Under the pieces are notes generated by a model. It was given only the letters and a program-made list of their open reading frames with translations, made no database searches and had not been told where the DNA came from. From the NCBI GenBank assembly GCA_964431365.1, contig CAYSJJ010000010.1, positions 1 through 64,000 on the forward strand: a stretch of 64,000 bases of DNA, read 5' to 3'. Shown here one piece after another: positions 34,471 through 43,267 of this stretch. Source of the DNA: Geomobilibacter sp964431365. Lineage in GTDB: Bacteria; Desulfobacterota; Desulfuromonadia; Geobacterales; DSM-12255. A program made the translations under genes and the position numbers. Positions within the stretch are counted from its first letter, which is position 1. Every line of letters begins with the position of its first letter.

Positions 34471-35535
34471 CTACCTCTCCGGCGGCTCCACCTGCCGCAG
34501 CAGCGTCTCCACGGTAGAACGGTAACGGCCGGTGGGATAGCTCTGCAGGTACTGCCGGAAGCGGGCCGCAGCCTTGTCGTTCAGCCCCAGCGTGAAGAGG
34601 GTCTGGCCGGCACTGAACAGGGCCGTCTCAGCCTGGGGGAGCCGGGGGTACTCTTCCAGCACCAGCAGGTACTCGGCCAGGGCGGCGCGCGGATTGTTGA
34701 GGAAGCGCCCCTGGACCGTTCCCCGCTCCAACCGGGCATCGGCCCGGATCTCCGGCACCAGGGTCAGGTCGATGGCGATCTGGAAGACGGTCAGCGCCTG
34801 CTCGTACTCTCCCCGGTCGGTCTGGTAATGGCCGTAGTTGACGTTCCAGCGGGCCAGAAGGTCCGGCAGCCTGTCGATCCCCTCCCACTCCGTCGGCGGC
34901 GCGGCACCGGTGGCGGCGGTGAACAGCTCCCGGGCTTCGGCCAGCGCGGAACCGCTCTCCACCGTCACCGGATCGGTCGGCACGCTCCCCCGGGTGTTCT
35001 GTACCATGGTGCCGCTGAGCAGCGGTTTTATCTCCCGCTCCTTGGCGCTGCCGGCCACGGCCACGTTCCCCTCGGTGCCGAACAGCACGTTGGCCTCGCC
35101 GCGGGAGAGCATGAGGAACTCGGTCCCCTTTACCCCGGCCACGACCGTCCGGCTCCTGACGCGGTAATCGGTCTGCTGGCCGGCCAGTTTGGTGATGCTC
35201 GCCCGGAGCTTCCCCTCGGCCAGGCTGAAGATCCCCTCTTTTTTCCGCGGGTCGATCCGCAGGCTGGCCAGTTCCAGCTCGGTCCGATTGGCCAGGGTCA
35301 GGCGGCTGCCGTCAGCCAGCTGCAGTTCGACCCAGCCGCTGGCCCCGGTCCGGACCCATCCCCCCGCCACCAGCGTCGTCCCGCTGGCCAGGGGCTGGTA
35401 TGGCTTTGCCGTGGCCGGCCTGAACTGCACGTCGCCGCTGACCGCCCGGGCCGTGGCGATGACTGCGGCTTCGGCAGGCGAGAGGCCGAGACAGAGAGTC
35501 CACAACAGGATATGCAACAGCAGTCGTCTCCCCAT
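34471..35535 (-). CDS. FecR-domain protein with C-terminal TPRs
   Basis: This 354-residue exported protein has a signal peptide (1-23), a FecR-like domain (~25-150: ATARAVSGDVQFRP, GGWVRTGASGWVELQLADGS, RTVVAGVKGTEFLM) and TPR-like repeats (~225-345). FecR domains usually transmit envelope signals to regulators, but with CHASE2 cyclases and caspase-like proteins they often appear as stand-alone periplasmic modules. It lies 16 bp after the metacaspase gene, in the same direction. Confidence 0.82.
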   Translation of the reverse strand: MGRRLLLHILLWTLCLGLSPAEAAVIATARAVSGDVQFRPATAKPYQPLASGTTLVAGGWVRTGASGWVELQLADGSRLTLANRTELELASLRIDPRKKEGIFSLAEGKLRASITKLAGQQTDYRVRSRTVVAGVKGTEFLMLSRGEANVLFGTEGNVAVAGSAKEREIKPLLSGTMVQNTRGSVPTDPVTVESGSALAEARELFTAATGAAPPTEWEGIDRLPDLLARWNVNYGHYQTDRGEYEQALTVFQIAIDLTLVPEIRADARLERGTVQGRFLNNPRAALAEYLLVLEEYPRLPQAETALFSAGQTLFTLGLNDKAAARFRQYLQSYPTGRYRSTVETLLRQVEPPER

Positions 35536-35551
35536 GAATCGCCCCTTCCCC

Positions 35552-38500
35552 CTATTCCTTTAACAGCTGGTAATGGTTGGCCCCACCATTGCCTCCGACC
35601 GTCAGCGTCGGGCTCTGGATGACGTTCTGGCTCTTGGCCGCGTCTTCCACCAGCGGCTTGATGTAGCTGTAGACCTCGCCGAGGTCCCGTTTCCCCTCGC
35701 GGATCGCCTTGAGCAGATAATAGGTGAAGGCGCCGTGCTCCTGCTCCTGGAGCGAGGTGGAGATCTGCGCCCCCTGGGTGGAGGAAAGGACCGCCATCCG
35801 CTGCGGGACCGCCGTTTCGGTACCGGTCATCACCAGGGGACGTGCCCCCTTGGCCAGGACCGACCGGCCGCCGGTTCCGGAGAAACAGGAGTCGATCACC
35901 ACGATCACCTCGCTCGCCCCGGCGCTCCCCAGTTTCTCGTAGAGGCGGCGGATCGGGTAGCCGGTGTCGGTCAGGTAATTGGGATCGCCGTCGTAGGGGA
36001 CCAGGTAGGCGTCGCCGGAGGCCGGTTCCGGGGCGCCGTGCCCGGAGTAGTAGTAGAAGATGCGGGAGCTCCCCTTTTTCACCCGGTTGGGGAGCCAGCT
36101 CTCCACGGATTTCCTGATGGCCGACAGGGTGGCCCGCTCGTCGACCAGGAACTCGATGTTCCGCTCGGCAAAGCCGAGGGAGAGGAGGTAGGCCTTGACC
36201 GCCCGGGCATCGTTGTAGGCGAAATCGGACTTGGGGACGTTCTGGTAGCGCTCGATACCGATGACGATCGCCAGGTCGCCGGCGGAGAAGCTCCGCCGCT
36301 GGGGTGCCAGCATGGGCGGAAGGTTGACATCGCCTCCCCCGGCTGGCGTGACCGGCGTTTCCCTGGCCTCGACCTTCACCACCCGCATCGCCGGTGCCTC
36401 TTCGTCCAGGGCGAGCCGCACCTGGGGCCGCACGGCAAAGCGCGGCCGCTCCTCGTCCAGGGCGAAGGAGAGCGGCAGCTCCTTGGCGCCGGCATACCGC
36501 TGGGTGACCGCCACGGTGAAGGTCGCCCGCTTCGTCTCTCCCGGGGCGATGGCACCGAGGAGCAGCGCCACATCGCCGAAGAGCTTGACGTTCGGATCGC
36601 CGCTCTCCACCGTGGCCGTTACCCCCCGGGCCGGGCCCTTGCCGGCGTTGCGCACGCTAAGGGTGATGTTGACCTCTTTCCCTTTGCTGATCACCCGCCG
36701 GCCATCGGCATCGCTGATGTCGATCCGGGCCACTTGCAGTTCGGGGGGGACCATTGCCCGGGCGGCAAAGGCAAGGGCCACCGGCCGGGAATCGAAGCCG
36801 TCGGCGTCAAGGGCCGTGACCTGGAGCCGGAGCTCCTGAGTGGCGGCGTCTTCTCCGGCCGTGATCGGAATAGTCACGCTCCTGCTTTCACCCGGGAGGA
36901 CCGGGCCGACGAACGTCCGATCCGCCAGGCCGAGCCAGGGCGGCACGCTTCCCGATGGTGGCTGGAGGTTCAGGACGACCCCCTCGGCCGGGCCGCTGCC
37001 GCTGTTCTTCAGGAGCACCGTGATGGTGCCGCTCTCGCCGGCATCGAGCGCGGCGTTCCCCGATGGTTCCAGCAGGGAGACGCCGGAAATCTCCAGCCGG
37101 GGGAGGGCCCTGCGCGGGGTGGCGACCGACGGCGACGGCAGAACCGGCGCGGCACCCCCCGCCACCTGCAGGCCGAACGGGTAGCGCTCCCCGGTTTCCG
37201 GGTCGACAAGGGCGGTATTGAGCAGCTCGGCCCGATCCTGGCTCCGGTAGCGGATCATGCCGTTGAAGGTGAGCTTGTCCCGGCGCTGGGCCAGCCTTCT
37301 CGCCCGTTCGGTCGGCACCCGGATGGTGACGCGGGAATCGCCGACCGTGGCGCCGAAGCTTTCGCGGTCCGCATCGTAGCTCCCCAGCTCCCCCTTGACC
37401 GTGTAGGGATAGAGCTGGCTCTTCAGCTTCTTCACCTCGTCGGCCCGCTTTGCCTCAGCGGCTTTCATCCGCCCGTCGAATTCCCTCCTGATGGCTGCTT
37501 CCTCGATTCGGGCCCGCTTCTGACGGGCCTCATACTGCCTGCTGCTCTCGAATTCCCCGCGGGGCGCGCGCAGGGGAGCGAGCCGCCGCTCCCGTTCCTG
37601 CTCCAGGGCGACGACCGCCTCGTCCCGGGCAGGATACGCCGCCAGGGCGACGATCCCGGGCACGGTCCAGACCCGGGCAGTCCGCTCCTCCCCCGCCGAG
37701 ACCAAGTGGCTACCGTCGGGAGCGTAGCGCACCGCCAGGATGTCCTTCTCGGCCTCGGCCAGCGAATGGACCTCCTGGCCGCTCACGCAGCTCCAGAAGG
37801 TAATCCGCTTCTTGCCGGCCGCCACCAGCAGCACGCCGTCACTGCTGAAGTCCAGGGAGAGGACGTCCTCTTTCTCCGACTCCATCACCCGTGGCGGCCC
37901 CCCGGCTTTCAGGTTCCAGAGCACGAGCCGTTTCCTATCCTCGATGCCGGCCAGAATGCCCCCATCGCGGCTGAATACCAGCCCCTTGACCTCCTTGCGC
38001 GCCCCTTCCAGGAGGCGGGGCTCCTTTTCCTGGCGCAGATCCCACAGGGCGACCCTCCCCCCCTTGCCGCCGACGGCCAGAAGCGACCCATCCGGGCTGA
38101 AGGCGAGGGAATCGACCCGCTCTTTCTCCCCCTCGATCACCCTGACCCTGGCCCGCTGGCCGGCCTCCTCCTTGGCCTTGTCCTTCTGCTTCTTGAACCA
38201 GCCGACAAATGTATCGCCCGGGGAGCGGGCAGGGTCACCGGCGGCTCCCCCTGCGCCGGCTGCCTGCGTAACGTCGAAGAGGGTAACGGTCTGGTCGTCC
38301 ACGGCGGCGGCCAGGAGTGTTCCCTGGGGAGAGCAGGCCAGCGACCGGACGTCGTCCTTGAGCCGGAGGCCGGCAACGGGGAGATTTTCGGCCACGTTCC
38401 AGAGGAAGATCTCCTTTCCCTGACCGGCCATGGCCAGGAAACGGCCGTCACCGGAAAAGCAGATCTCCTGCGCCTTGTCGGGCAACTCCCGGATATGCCC

Positions 38501-38842
38501 GAGAATGTCGCCGGTGCGGAAATCCCAGATCGCCACCCCCCGGTCATCGCTTCCGGCGGCGAGTTTGCGGCCATCGGGCGAAAACGCCAGGGCGAGTATC
38601 TTGCCGTCCAGGGGGGTAAAGGTCCGTTCGACCGTGACCAGCTGGTCGAAGGAAAGCGGCACCAGGATGGGAGCGGGCCCGGACGCCCGGACCTTTTGTA
38701 CCGTCTGTGCCTCCGGTGCCTTCGCCCCCTTTTGCGCCTTTTTCCCCTTGGACGCCCGCTCGGCGCCAGTCGCCACGGTCGCCGCAACGAGCACCATGAC
38801 CGCTACTGCCGCCCCTCTGAGCCATCTCCCCATGATACTCAT
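35552..38842 (-). CDS. Exported WD40-metacaspase (peptidase C14-like)
   Basis: The protein has 1096 residues, with a signal peptide (~1-27), then a WD40 propeller (~75-400; ILALAFSPDGRKLAAGSDDR, DSLAFSPDGSLLAVGGKGG), a charged coiled region (~405-480) and Ig/CARDB-like domains (~560-830: SGVSLLEPSGNAALDAGESG). A C-terminal caspase-like domain (~860-1090) has catalytic His935 in YYSGHG and Cys986 in IDSCFSG, both intact. Export makes it a periplasmic or surface protease, not a cytosolic death effector. The start overlaps the HD-GYP stop (ATGA). It is the most distinctive enzyme of the operon; target unknown. Confidence 0.9.
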   Translation of the reverse strand: MSIMGRWLRGAAVAVMVLVAATVATGAERASKGKKAQKGAKAPEAQTVQKVRASGPAPILVPLSFDQLVTVERTFTPLDGKILALAFSPDGRKLAAGSDDRGVAIWDFRTGDILGHIRELPDKAQEICFSGDGRFLAMAGQGKEIFLWNVAENLPVAGLRLKDDVRSLACSPQGTLLAAAVDDQTVTLFDVTQAAGAGGAAGDPARSPGDTFVGWFKKQKDKAKEEAGQRARVRVIEGEKERVDSLAFSPDGSLLAVGGKGGRVALWDLRQEKEPRLLEGARKEVKGLVFSRDGGILAGIEDRKRLVLWNLKAGGPPRVMESEKEDVLSLDFSSDGVLLVAAGKKRITFWSCVSGQEVHSLAEAEKDILAVRYAPDGSHLVSAGEERTARVWTVPGIVALAAYPARDEAVVALEQERERRLAPLRAPRGEFESSRQYEARQKRARIEEAAIRREFDGRMKAAEAKRADEVKKLKSQLYPYTVKGELGSYDADRESFGATVGDSRVTIRVPTERARRLAQRRDKLTFNGMIRYRSQDRAELLNTALVDPETGERYPFGLQVAGGAAPVLPSPSVATPRRALPRLEISGVSLLEPSGNAALDAGESGTITVLLKNSGSGPAEGVVLNLQPPSGSVPPWLGLADRTFVGPVLPGESRSVTIPITAGEDAATQELRLQVTALDADGFDSRPVALAFAARAMVPPELQVARIDISDADGRRVISKGKEVNITLSVRNAGKGPARGVTATVESGDPNVKLFGDVALLLGAIAPGETKRATFTVAVTQRYAGAKELPLSFALDEERPRFAVRPQVRLALDEEAPAMRVVKVEARETPVTPAGGGDVNLPPMLAPQRRSFSAGDLAIVIGIERYQNVPKSDFAYNDARAVKAYLLSLGFAERNIEFLVDERATLSAIRKSVESWLPNRVKKGSSRIFYYYSGHGAPEPASGDAYLVPYDGDPNYLTDTGYPIRRLYEKLGSAGASEVIVVIDSCFSGTGGRSVLAKGARPLVMTGTETAVPQRMAVLSSTQGAQISTSLQEQEHGAFTYYLLKAIREGKRDLGEVYSYIKPLVEDAAKSQNVIQSPTLTVGGNGGANHYQLLKE

Positions 38843-39927
38843 CCCTCTTCCCCTCTTCGTGCCGTCATGCCGGTGACGAACGCCGACACGACCGCCGGGT
38901 CGAACTGGCTGCCGCTGCAGCGCTGCAGCTCGTTCAACGCCTCGCCGTCGCTCAGCGCCTTGCGGTACGGCCGGTCCGTGGTCATGGCATCGAAGGTGTC
39001 GGCCACGGCGATGATCCTGGCGGCGACCGGGATCTGCTCCCCTTGCAGTCGATCCGGGTAGCCGGACCCGTCGTACTTTTCGTGGTGGCTGAGGACCCCC
39101 GGCACCACCCCCTGCAGCGACCGGACGTACCCGAGGATATCGGCCCCGATCCTGGCATGTTCGCCCATGACCGCCGATTCGTCGCGGGAAAGGGGCGCCT
39201 CCTTGCGCAGGATATCGTCCTGCACCCCGATCTTGCCGATGTCGTGCAGGATGGCGGAGAGCATCAGGGCATCCATCTCCTCCTTCCCCAGGTTCAACCG
39301 GCTGCCGATGGCCAGGCTGTAATCCCGCACCCTCCTGGTATGACCTCCGGTGTAGGAGTCCCGCTTTTCCAGGGCCTCGGCCAAGGCCAGGGCCGTCCCG
39401 TGGAAGGTGTCCTTCAGCTCCTGGTAGAGGTTGGCGTTATCCACGGCCGACGCGACCAGGTTGGCCAGGGAGACAAAGAGCTCCAGATCGTCATCGGTGA
39501 ATTGTCCGCTCTTCCTGTTTATCGCTTCCAGCACGCCGAGGACCCTCCCCTTCACCTTGAGGGGGGCAGCGATCAGGTTCCTGGTGACGAACCGGCTCTT
39601 CTCGTCCGCCCGGCGGTAGAAGTGCTCGTCCTGCTGCACATCCGGGACAATGGTCGCCTCACCGGTCCTGGCGACCCAGCCGGCAATCCCCTCGTCCAGC
39701 GTCATCGTCACCTCTTTCAGCCGCTCACCCTTCTTACCGGTGGCGACCTCGAAGAAGAGTTCGTTCGTCTCCTGGTCGAGCAGCAGCAGGCTGCCCGCCT
39801 CGGCATCCATAAGGGTGGTCGCCGCCCGGATGGCCCGCTCCCTGATCTCGGCCGTGTCCAGCGTGGAGTTGATCAGGGCGGCCAGCTCCATCAGCGCCGC
39901 AAGAGAGTCGTTCCGTTTCGGTTTCAT
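38839..39927 (-). CDS. GAF-HD-GYP c-di-GMP phosphodiesterase
   Basis: This 362-residue cytoplasmic protein has a GAF domain (~20-165: LMDAEAGSLLLLDQETNELF, IAAPLKVKGRVLGVLEAIN) and an HD-GYP domain (~170-350) with HTRRVRDYS, ILHDIGKIG and HHEKYDGSGYP motifs, all expected metal ligands present. It should hydrolyse c-di-GMP. Translational coupling to the metacaspase gene ties that nucleotide to the envelope operon. Confidence 0.92.
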   Translation of the reverse strand: MKPKRNDSLAALMELAALINSTLDTAEIRERAIRAATTLMDAEAGSLLLLDQETNELFFEVATGKKGERLKEVTMTLDEGIAGWVARTGEATIVPDVQQDEHFYRRADEKSRFVTRNLIAAPLKVKGRVLGVLEAINRKSGQFTDDDLELFVSLANLVASAVDNANLYQELKDTFHGTALALAEALEKRDSYTGGHTRRVRDYSLAIGSRLNLGKEEMDALMLSAILHDIGKIGVQDDILRKEAPLSRDESAVMGEHARIGADILGYVRSLQGVVPGVLSHHEKYDGSGYPDRLQGEQIPVAARIIAVADTFDAMTTDRPYRKALSDGEALNELQRCSGSQFDPAVVSAFVTGMTARRGEEG

Positions 39928-39948
39928 CGATGTTCTCTCCTTGCCGGA

Positions 39949-40809
39949 CTACCGGGCCGGTTCGATGGTGTAGACCGCCAGCGCTTCCCCCCACTCGGCC
40001 GGGTCGAGCTGGTTCAGTTTGCGGGCCAGGTCCCCCACCAGGCCGGTGCCCCGGCCGTCGTAGACCTTGAAGATCCCCTCCTGAAAGCCCCGCTCCAGGA
40101 GGATCTCCTTCTGCCTGGTGGCGATCAGCTTCACCTTCTCCTGGGAGAGCCGGTTCCTGAAGTCCGGGAGACAGAGCGCCTTCAGGCGGATCGGGCAGTT
40201 GTCGGGGGGAAATACCTGGCCGCTGTTGGCCTTGACGAAATTATCCGGATAGAGGGAGTTGGGGAAGAGCAGGGTCACCGAGTTGTCGGCGGCGATGGAG
40301 AAGATATAGACGTAGCAGTCGCTGTTGGTCTGGTAGAGGAGCTTCACCTCCTCCCCTTCCCTGAGGACGCTCTTGGTGAGGGCCAGCTTGATCTGGATTC
40401 CCTGCTGCTCCTCCGGGTAGACCGGCCTGACCAGCGCCCTCAGCCGCACCCGGTAGAGATTGGGATCGTTCCGGTCCCGCTCCTCGCTGATGATCTGGAC
40501 CTTCTCGATCTTCCCCCGCACCCGGGCAAAGGTGAACTCCTCGGCCAGCTGGGCGTTGGTCACCAGGGTATGGGAACGGACGAACGACCCGACCGCCTCG
40601 TCGATCGCCTTCCGCTTGGCCTCGTTCCTGGCCCGCTCCATCACCTCTTTCGGCGGGTCATACTCGCTCCCCACAGCTTCGGCTGTCGCCTCCACCCAGA
40701 CCGGGGGCTCCTCTGCCGCAGATGCCCCGGAAGTAGGCCACGCCGCTCCCAGCGCCGACAGGCAGAGAACGGATATGAACAGGACAAGCCCGTTACGCAG
40801 CGCCAACAT
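39949..40809 (-). CDS. Exported DUF4384-type protein
   Basis: The protein has 286 residues with a signal peptide (1-31, ending GASAAEE). The first half (~35-130) resembles LPP20/FlgT-like modules (AKRKAIDEAVGSFVRSHTLV). The second half is DUF4384-like (IKLALTKSVLREGEEVKLLY, SDCYVYIFSIAADNSVTLLF, PNSLYPDNFV), a domain frequently found with caspase-like and FecR proteins. ATG at 40809 precedes the signal peptide with GGGAGAAACG upstream. Role unknown, presumably an envelope adaptor. Confidence 0.8.
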   Translation of the reverse strand: MLALRNGLVLFISVLCLSALGAAWPTSGASAAEEPPVWVEATAEAVGSEYDPPKEVMERARNEAKRKAIDEAVGSFVRSHTLVTNAQLAEEFTFARVRGKIEKVQIISEERDRNDPNLYRVRLRALVRPVYPEEQQGIQIKLALTKSVLREGEEVKLLYQTNSDCYVYIFSIAADNSVTLLFPNSLYPDNFVKANSGQVFPPDNCPIRLKALCLPDFRNRLSQEKVKLIATRQKEILLERGFQEGIFKVYDGRGTGLVGDLARKLNQLDPAEWGEALAVYTIEPAR

Positions 40810-40916
40810 CGTTTCTCCCTCTTTCTCAGTTATCAGTCCGTGGCGTATGCCGCGCCGACGGAGCGGCGTGGTAGCCACCACGGATCCACGTCAGTGACGA
40901 TGATCCGCCCCGTCCC

Positions 40917-43220
40917 TCACGGCTTCTTCTTCTCCTCCACCAGCTGCTCCCGCACGAAACGGGCCTGGCGGTCGTCGGGGGAGAGGCGCAGGGCCTCGTC
41001 CAGTGCGTGACGGGACGCCTCCCGCTCCCCCCGCTCGTAGGCAAGGATGCCGAGCGCCTTCCAGAGGTTCGCCTCCTGCGGGAAGCGGGCCACCCCGTCC
41101 TGCAGGTGACGCATCGCCTTCTCCCCTTCCTGCATCTCCTGGCAGACTAGGGCCAGGTAGTAGTAAATATCGGGCGTCGGCGCGACCTTGAGCGCCTCAG
41201 TGAACAGGGTGGCTGCCCGGCCGAAATTCCGCTTGCGGAAGAAGTCGCCTCCCTCCACCAGCAGCTCCGCCTGCCTCCGCTGCCGCTCCTCGGCGGTCAG
41301 GTTGCGGTAGGGGTCGACCTGCGGGGCCGCCAGCGCCCCACCGGGAAGCCGGTCGTTATAGAGCTGCTCCACGGTCAGCTGCTCCAGACGGAGATCGTCC
41401 AACTGCACGGCTCCGAAGTAGTTCGGTCCGACTTTCTGGGGGGTCGTGGCCGCGATGTTCACCTGGTTGTCGAAGATGTTGTTCCCCTCCAGCCGTCCGG
41501 AGAAGGCATCCAGCTCCACACCACGGCCGTTCTGGACGATGGCGGAGCCGGTGACCGTGGCCATGCTCCTGGTCAGGCGGAGCCCCACCTTGTTTCCCGA
41601 GATGGTCGCCTCCCTGAGGTCGAGCGCGCCGGGCCCTTCCAGGGAGACCCCGGTGCTGCAGCCGCTGACCGTGATCCGGGCCAGCCTCCCTTCGCCGCCG
41701 ACGATGGCGATGCCGGTGTCGGCCCCCTGGAGACGGAGGCGCTCCAGCTCCGCCCGTCCGCCGTCGATGGTCACCCCCGACCAGCGCCCTTCGCCGTCGG
41801 CCAGGAACGCTATCTCCCCCTCGCCGCCGGCGGCGATCAGCCGCCCCTGCACGCTCAGTCCCTGGCCGGCGGCGAAGCGAAGCCGCGTCTCCGGCGCCAG
41901 GGTGAGGGTCACCCCATGGGGGACCGTGACGCTCCCGGTGATGAGGTAACTCCCTTCGAGGAGGCGGTCGCTGGCAATGGCGCCGGCCAGCGGCGTCGGT
42001 TCGGCGGCGGTCAGCATGGCGCGCACCGGATCGCTCGGCTCGGCCCCGTTACCCACCAGGTCGACCGAAACGACCCGGTAGTAGTACCCCCGGCCAGGGG
42101 CAGCAGACCGGTCGGTGTAGGCGGCACTCTCCACGACCCCCAGCTCCTGGAATCCGGTGAGGGGGGTGTCGCTCCGCAGCACCCGGTACCCCTTCAGGTC
42201 GGGGACCTGTTTCAGGGCTTCCCAGGTGAGCTCGATCCGGTCGCTATACCCCTTGGCGCGCAGAGCGGCCACCGGAGGCGGAGGCGTGGTGTCGATGGTC
42301 ACAAAGCCGCTCACGTCCAGCCACCGGGTTTCGAGCCCCCCCGGCCGGGTCAGGGTGACGGTGAGCGGCATGTCCCGGGTGGTATCGCCGGGAAGCACGG
42401 CGTACTCGCCGGCATAGATGCCCGGCGTCATCTCCTTCAGCGGCACCCCTTTGCGGAAACTGCCGATATCGAAGGAGGCCACCAGGCCGGGATCCCCCTG
42501 GACCCCCACCTTGATCACCTTTTTCGGGCCGAACGGCCCTTCGACCAGATTGGTCAGCACCTCCCGGATGACCGGCCGGTGTTCCGCCGTTGCCGGTGAA
42601 CTAGGGGACGGGACCTTCTCCATGAACTTGTTGCAGAGCTCGTTGATCAGCCGGACCTTCTGGATCTCCCGCAAGTTCAGGGCCGTGGAGACCGCCGTCA
42701 CTACTGCCGCCAGCGGCGAGGTGGGAACCCCTCCCTCGTGGTAGCGGACCGATTCCCGCAGCCGGAACAGCTCCTGGCCTGACCTGGCGTTGACCATCCA
42801 GAGCTCGGCCTCCACCCCGAGCCGGGAATAGATGCCGGCATAGATCTTCTGGTAGTCGGTCACCTTGCCGAACAGGAGCCCATCNNNNNNNNNNTCGACC
42901 CCCAACGCCGCTGCCAGCTCGCTGTTGGGCGTTTCCCGTGCCGTCTTCCCCGATCTCTGTTCGAGACGAACCAGTTTCTCGTCGACGACCGGGAGCTTCA
43001 TATCCTGATACGACGTGGACGAGAAGTGGTTGGCGAAGTTGCGCCGCACCAGGACGTCCAGCCCCGGCTCGTCGGTCTCGTTGGTAAAGGGGAGGATCGC
43101 CACCTGACGGGGAAGCTCGTCCTCGGTGATCTCCTTCAGCCCCTGGCCGTACTGTTCGACCTTGATGGTGGGGGCGCAGGCGGTGATCAGCAGGGAGGCT
43201 GCCACGATGAGTCGTTTCAT
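40917..43220 (-). CDS. Composite lipoprotein: GNA1162-like, FN3, beta-helix and TPR modules (10-N gap)
   Basis: The protein is about 767 residues. A lipoprotein signal (MKRLIVAASLLITAC) is followed by a GNA1162/DUF799-like domain (~25-200: ELPRQVAILPFTNETDEPGL), an FN3 domain (~300-390: YSDRIELTWEALKQVPDLKG), a right-handed beta-helix (~410-590) and TPRs (~625-760). Ten N at 42885-42894 interrupt the first domain; joining flanks through a shared GA would read LGVDGLLFG, the expected family sequence. This mosaic is unusual and may scaffold the envelope complex. Confidence 0.8.
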   Translation of the reverse strand: MKRLIVAASLLITACAPTIKVEQYGQGLKEITEDELPRQVAILPFTNETDEPGLDVLVRRNFANHFSSTSYQDMKLPVVDEKLVRLEQRSGKTARETPNSELAAALGVXXXXDGLLFGKVTDYQKIYAGIYSRLGVEAELWMVNARSGQELFRLRESVRYHEGGVPTSPLAAVVTAVSTALNLREIQKVRLINELCNKFMEKVPSPSSPATAEHRPVIREVLTNLVEGPFGPKKVIKVGVQGDPGLVASFDIGSFRKGVPLKEMTPGIYAGEYAVLPGDTTRDMPLTVTLTRPGGLETRWLDVSGFVTIDTTPPPPVAALRAKGYSDRIELTWEALKQVPDLKGYRVLRSDTPLTGFQELGVVESAAYTDRSAAPGRGYYYRVVSVDLVGNGAEPSDPVRAMLTAAEPTPLAGAIASDRLLEGSYLITGSVTVPHGVTLTLAPETRLRFAAGQGLSVQGRLIAAGGEGEIAFLADGEGRWSGVTIDGGRAELERLRLQGADTGIAIVGGEGRLARITVSGCSTGVSLEGPGALDLREATISGNKVGLRLTRSMATVTGSAIVQNGRGVELDAFSGRLEGNNIFDNQVNIAATTPQKVGPNYFGAVQLDDLRLEQLTVEQLYNDRLPGGALAAPQVDPYRNLTAEERQRRQAELLVEGGDFFRKRNFGRAATLFTEALKVAPTPDIYYYLALVCQEMQEGEKAMRHLQDGVARFPQEANLWKALGILAYERGEREASRHALDEALRLSPDDRQARFVREQLVEEKKKP
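42885..42894. other. 10-N gap inside the composite lipoprotein gene
   Basis: The frame stays open across the ten N, and the flanks share two bases, so a tiny false gap of 12 bases in total is likely. Confidence 0.7.
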
Positions 43221-43267
43221 GCGGTCAGACAAGATCTCGCCAGAAGCCGTCATGCTGCTGCCATCGT

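Noticed and set aside
35573..39061. Very long open frame antisense to the metacaspase and HD-GYP genes
   Set aside because: It mirrors a GC-rich gene on the other strand; the opposite frame has signal peptide, WD40 and caspase motifs with intact catalytic residues, while this one has none.
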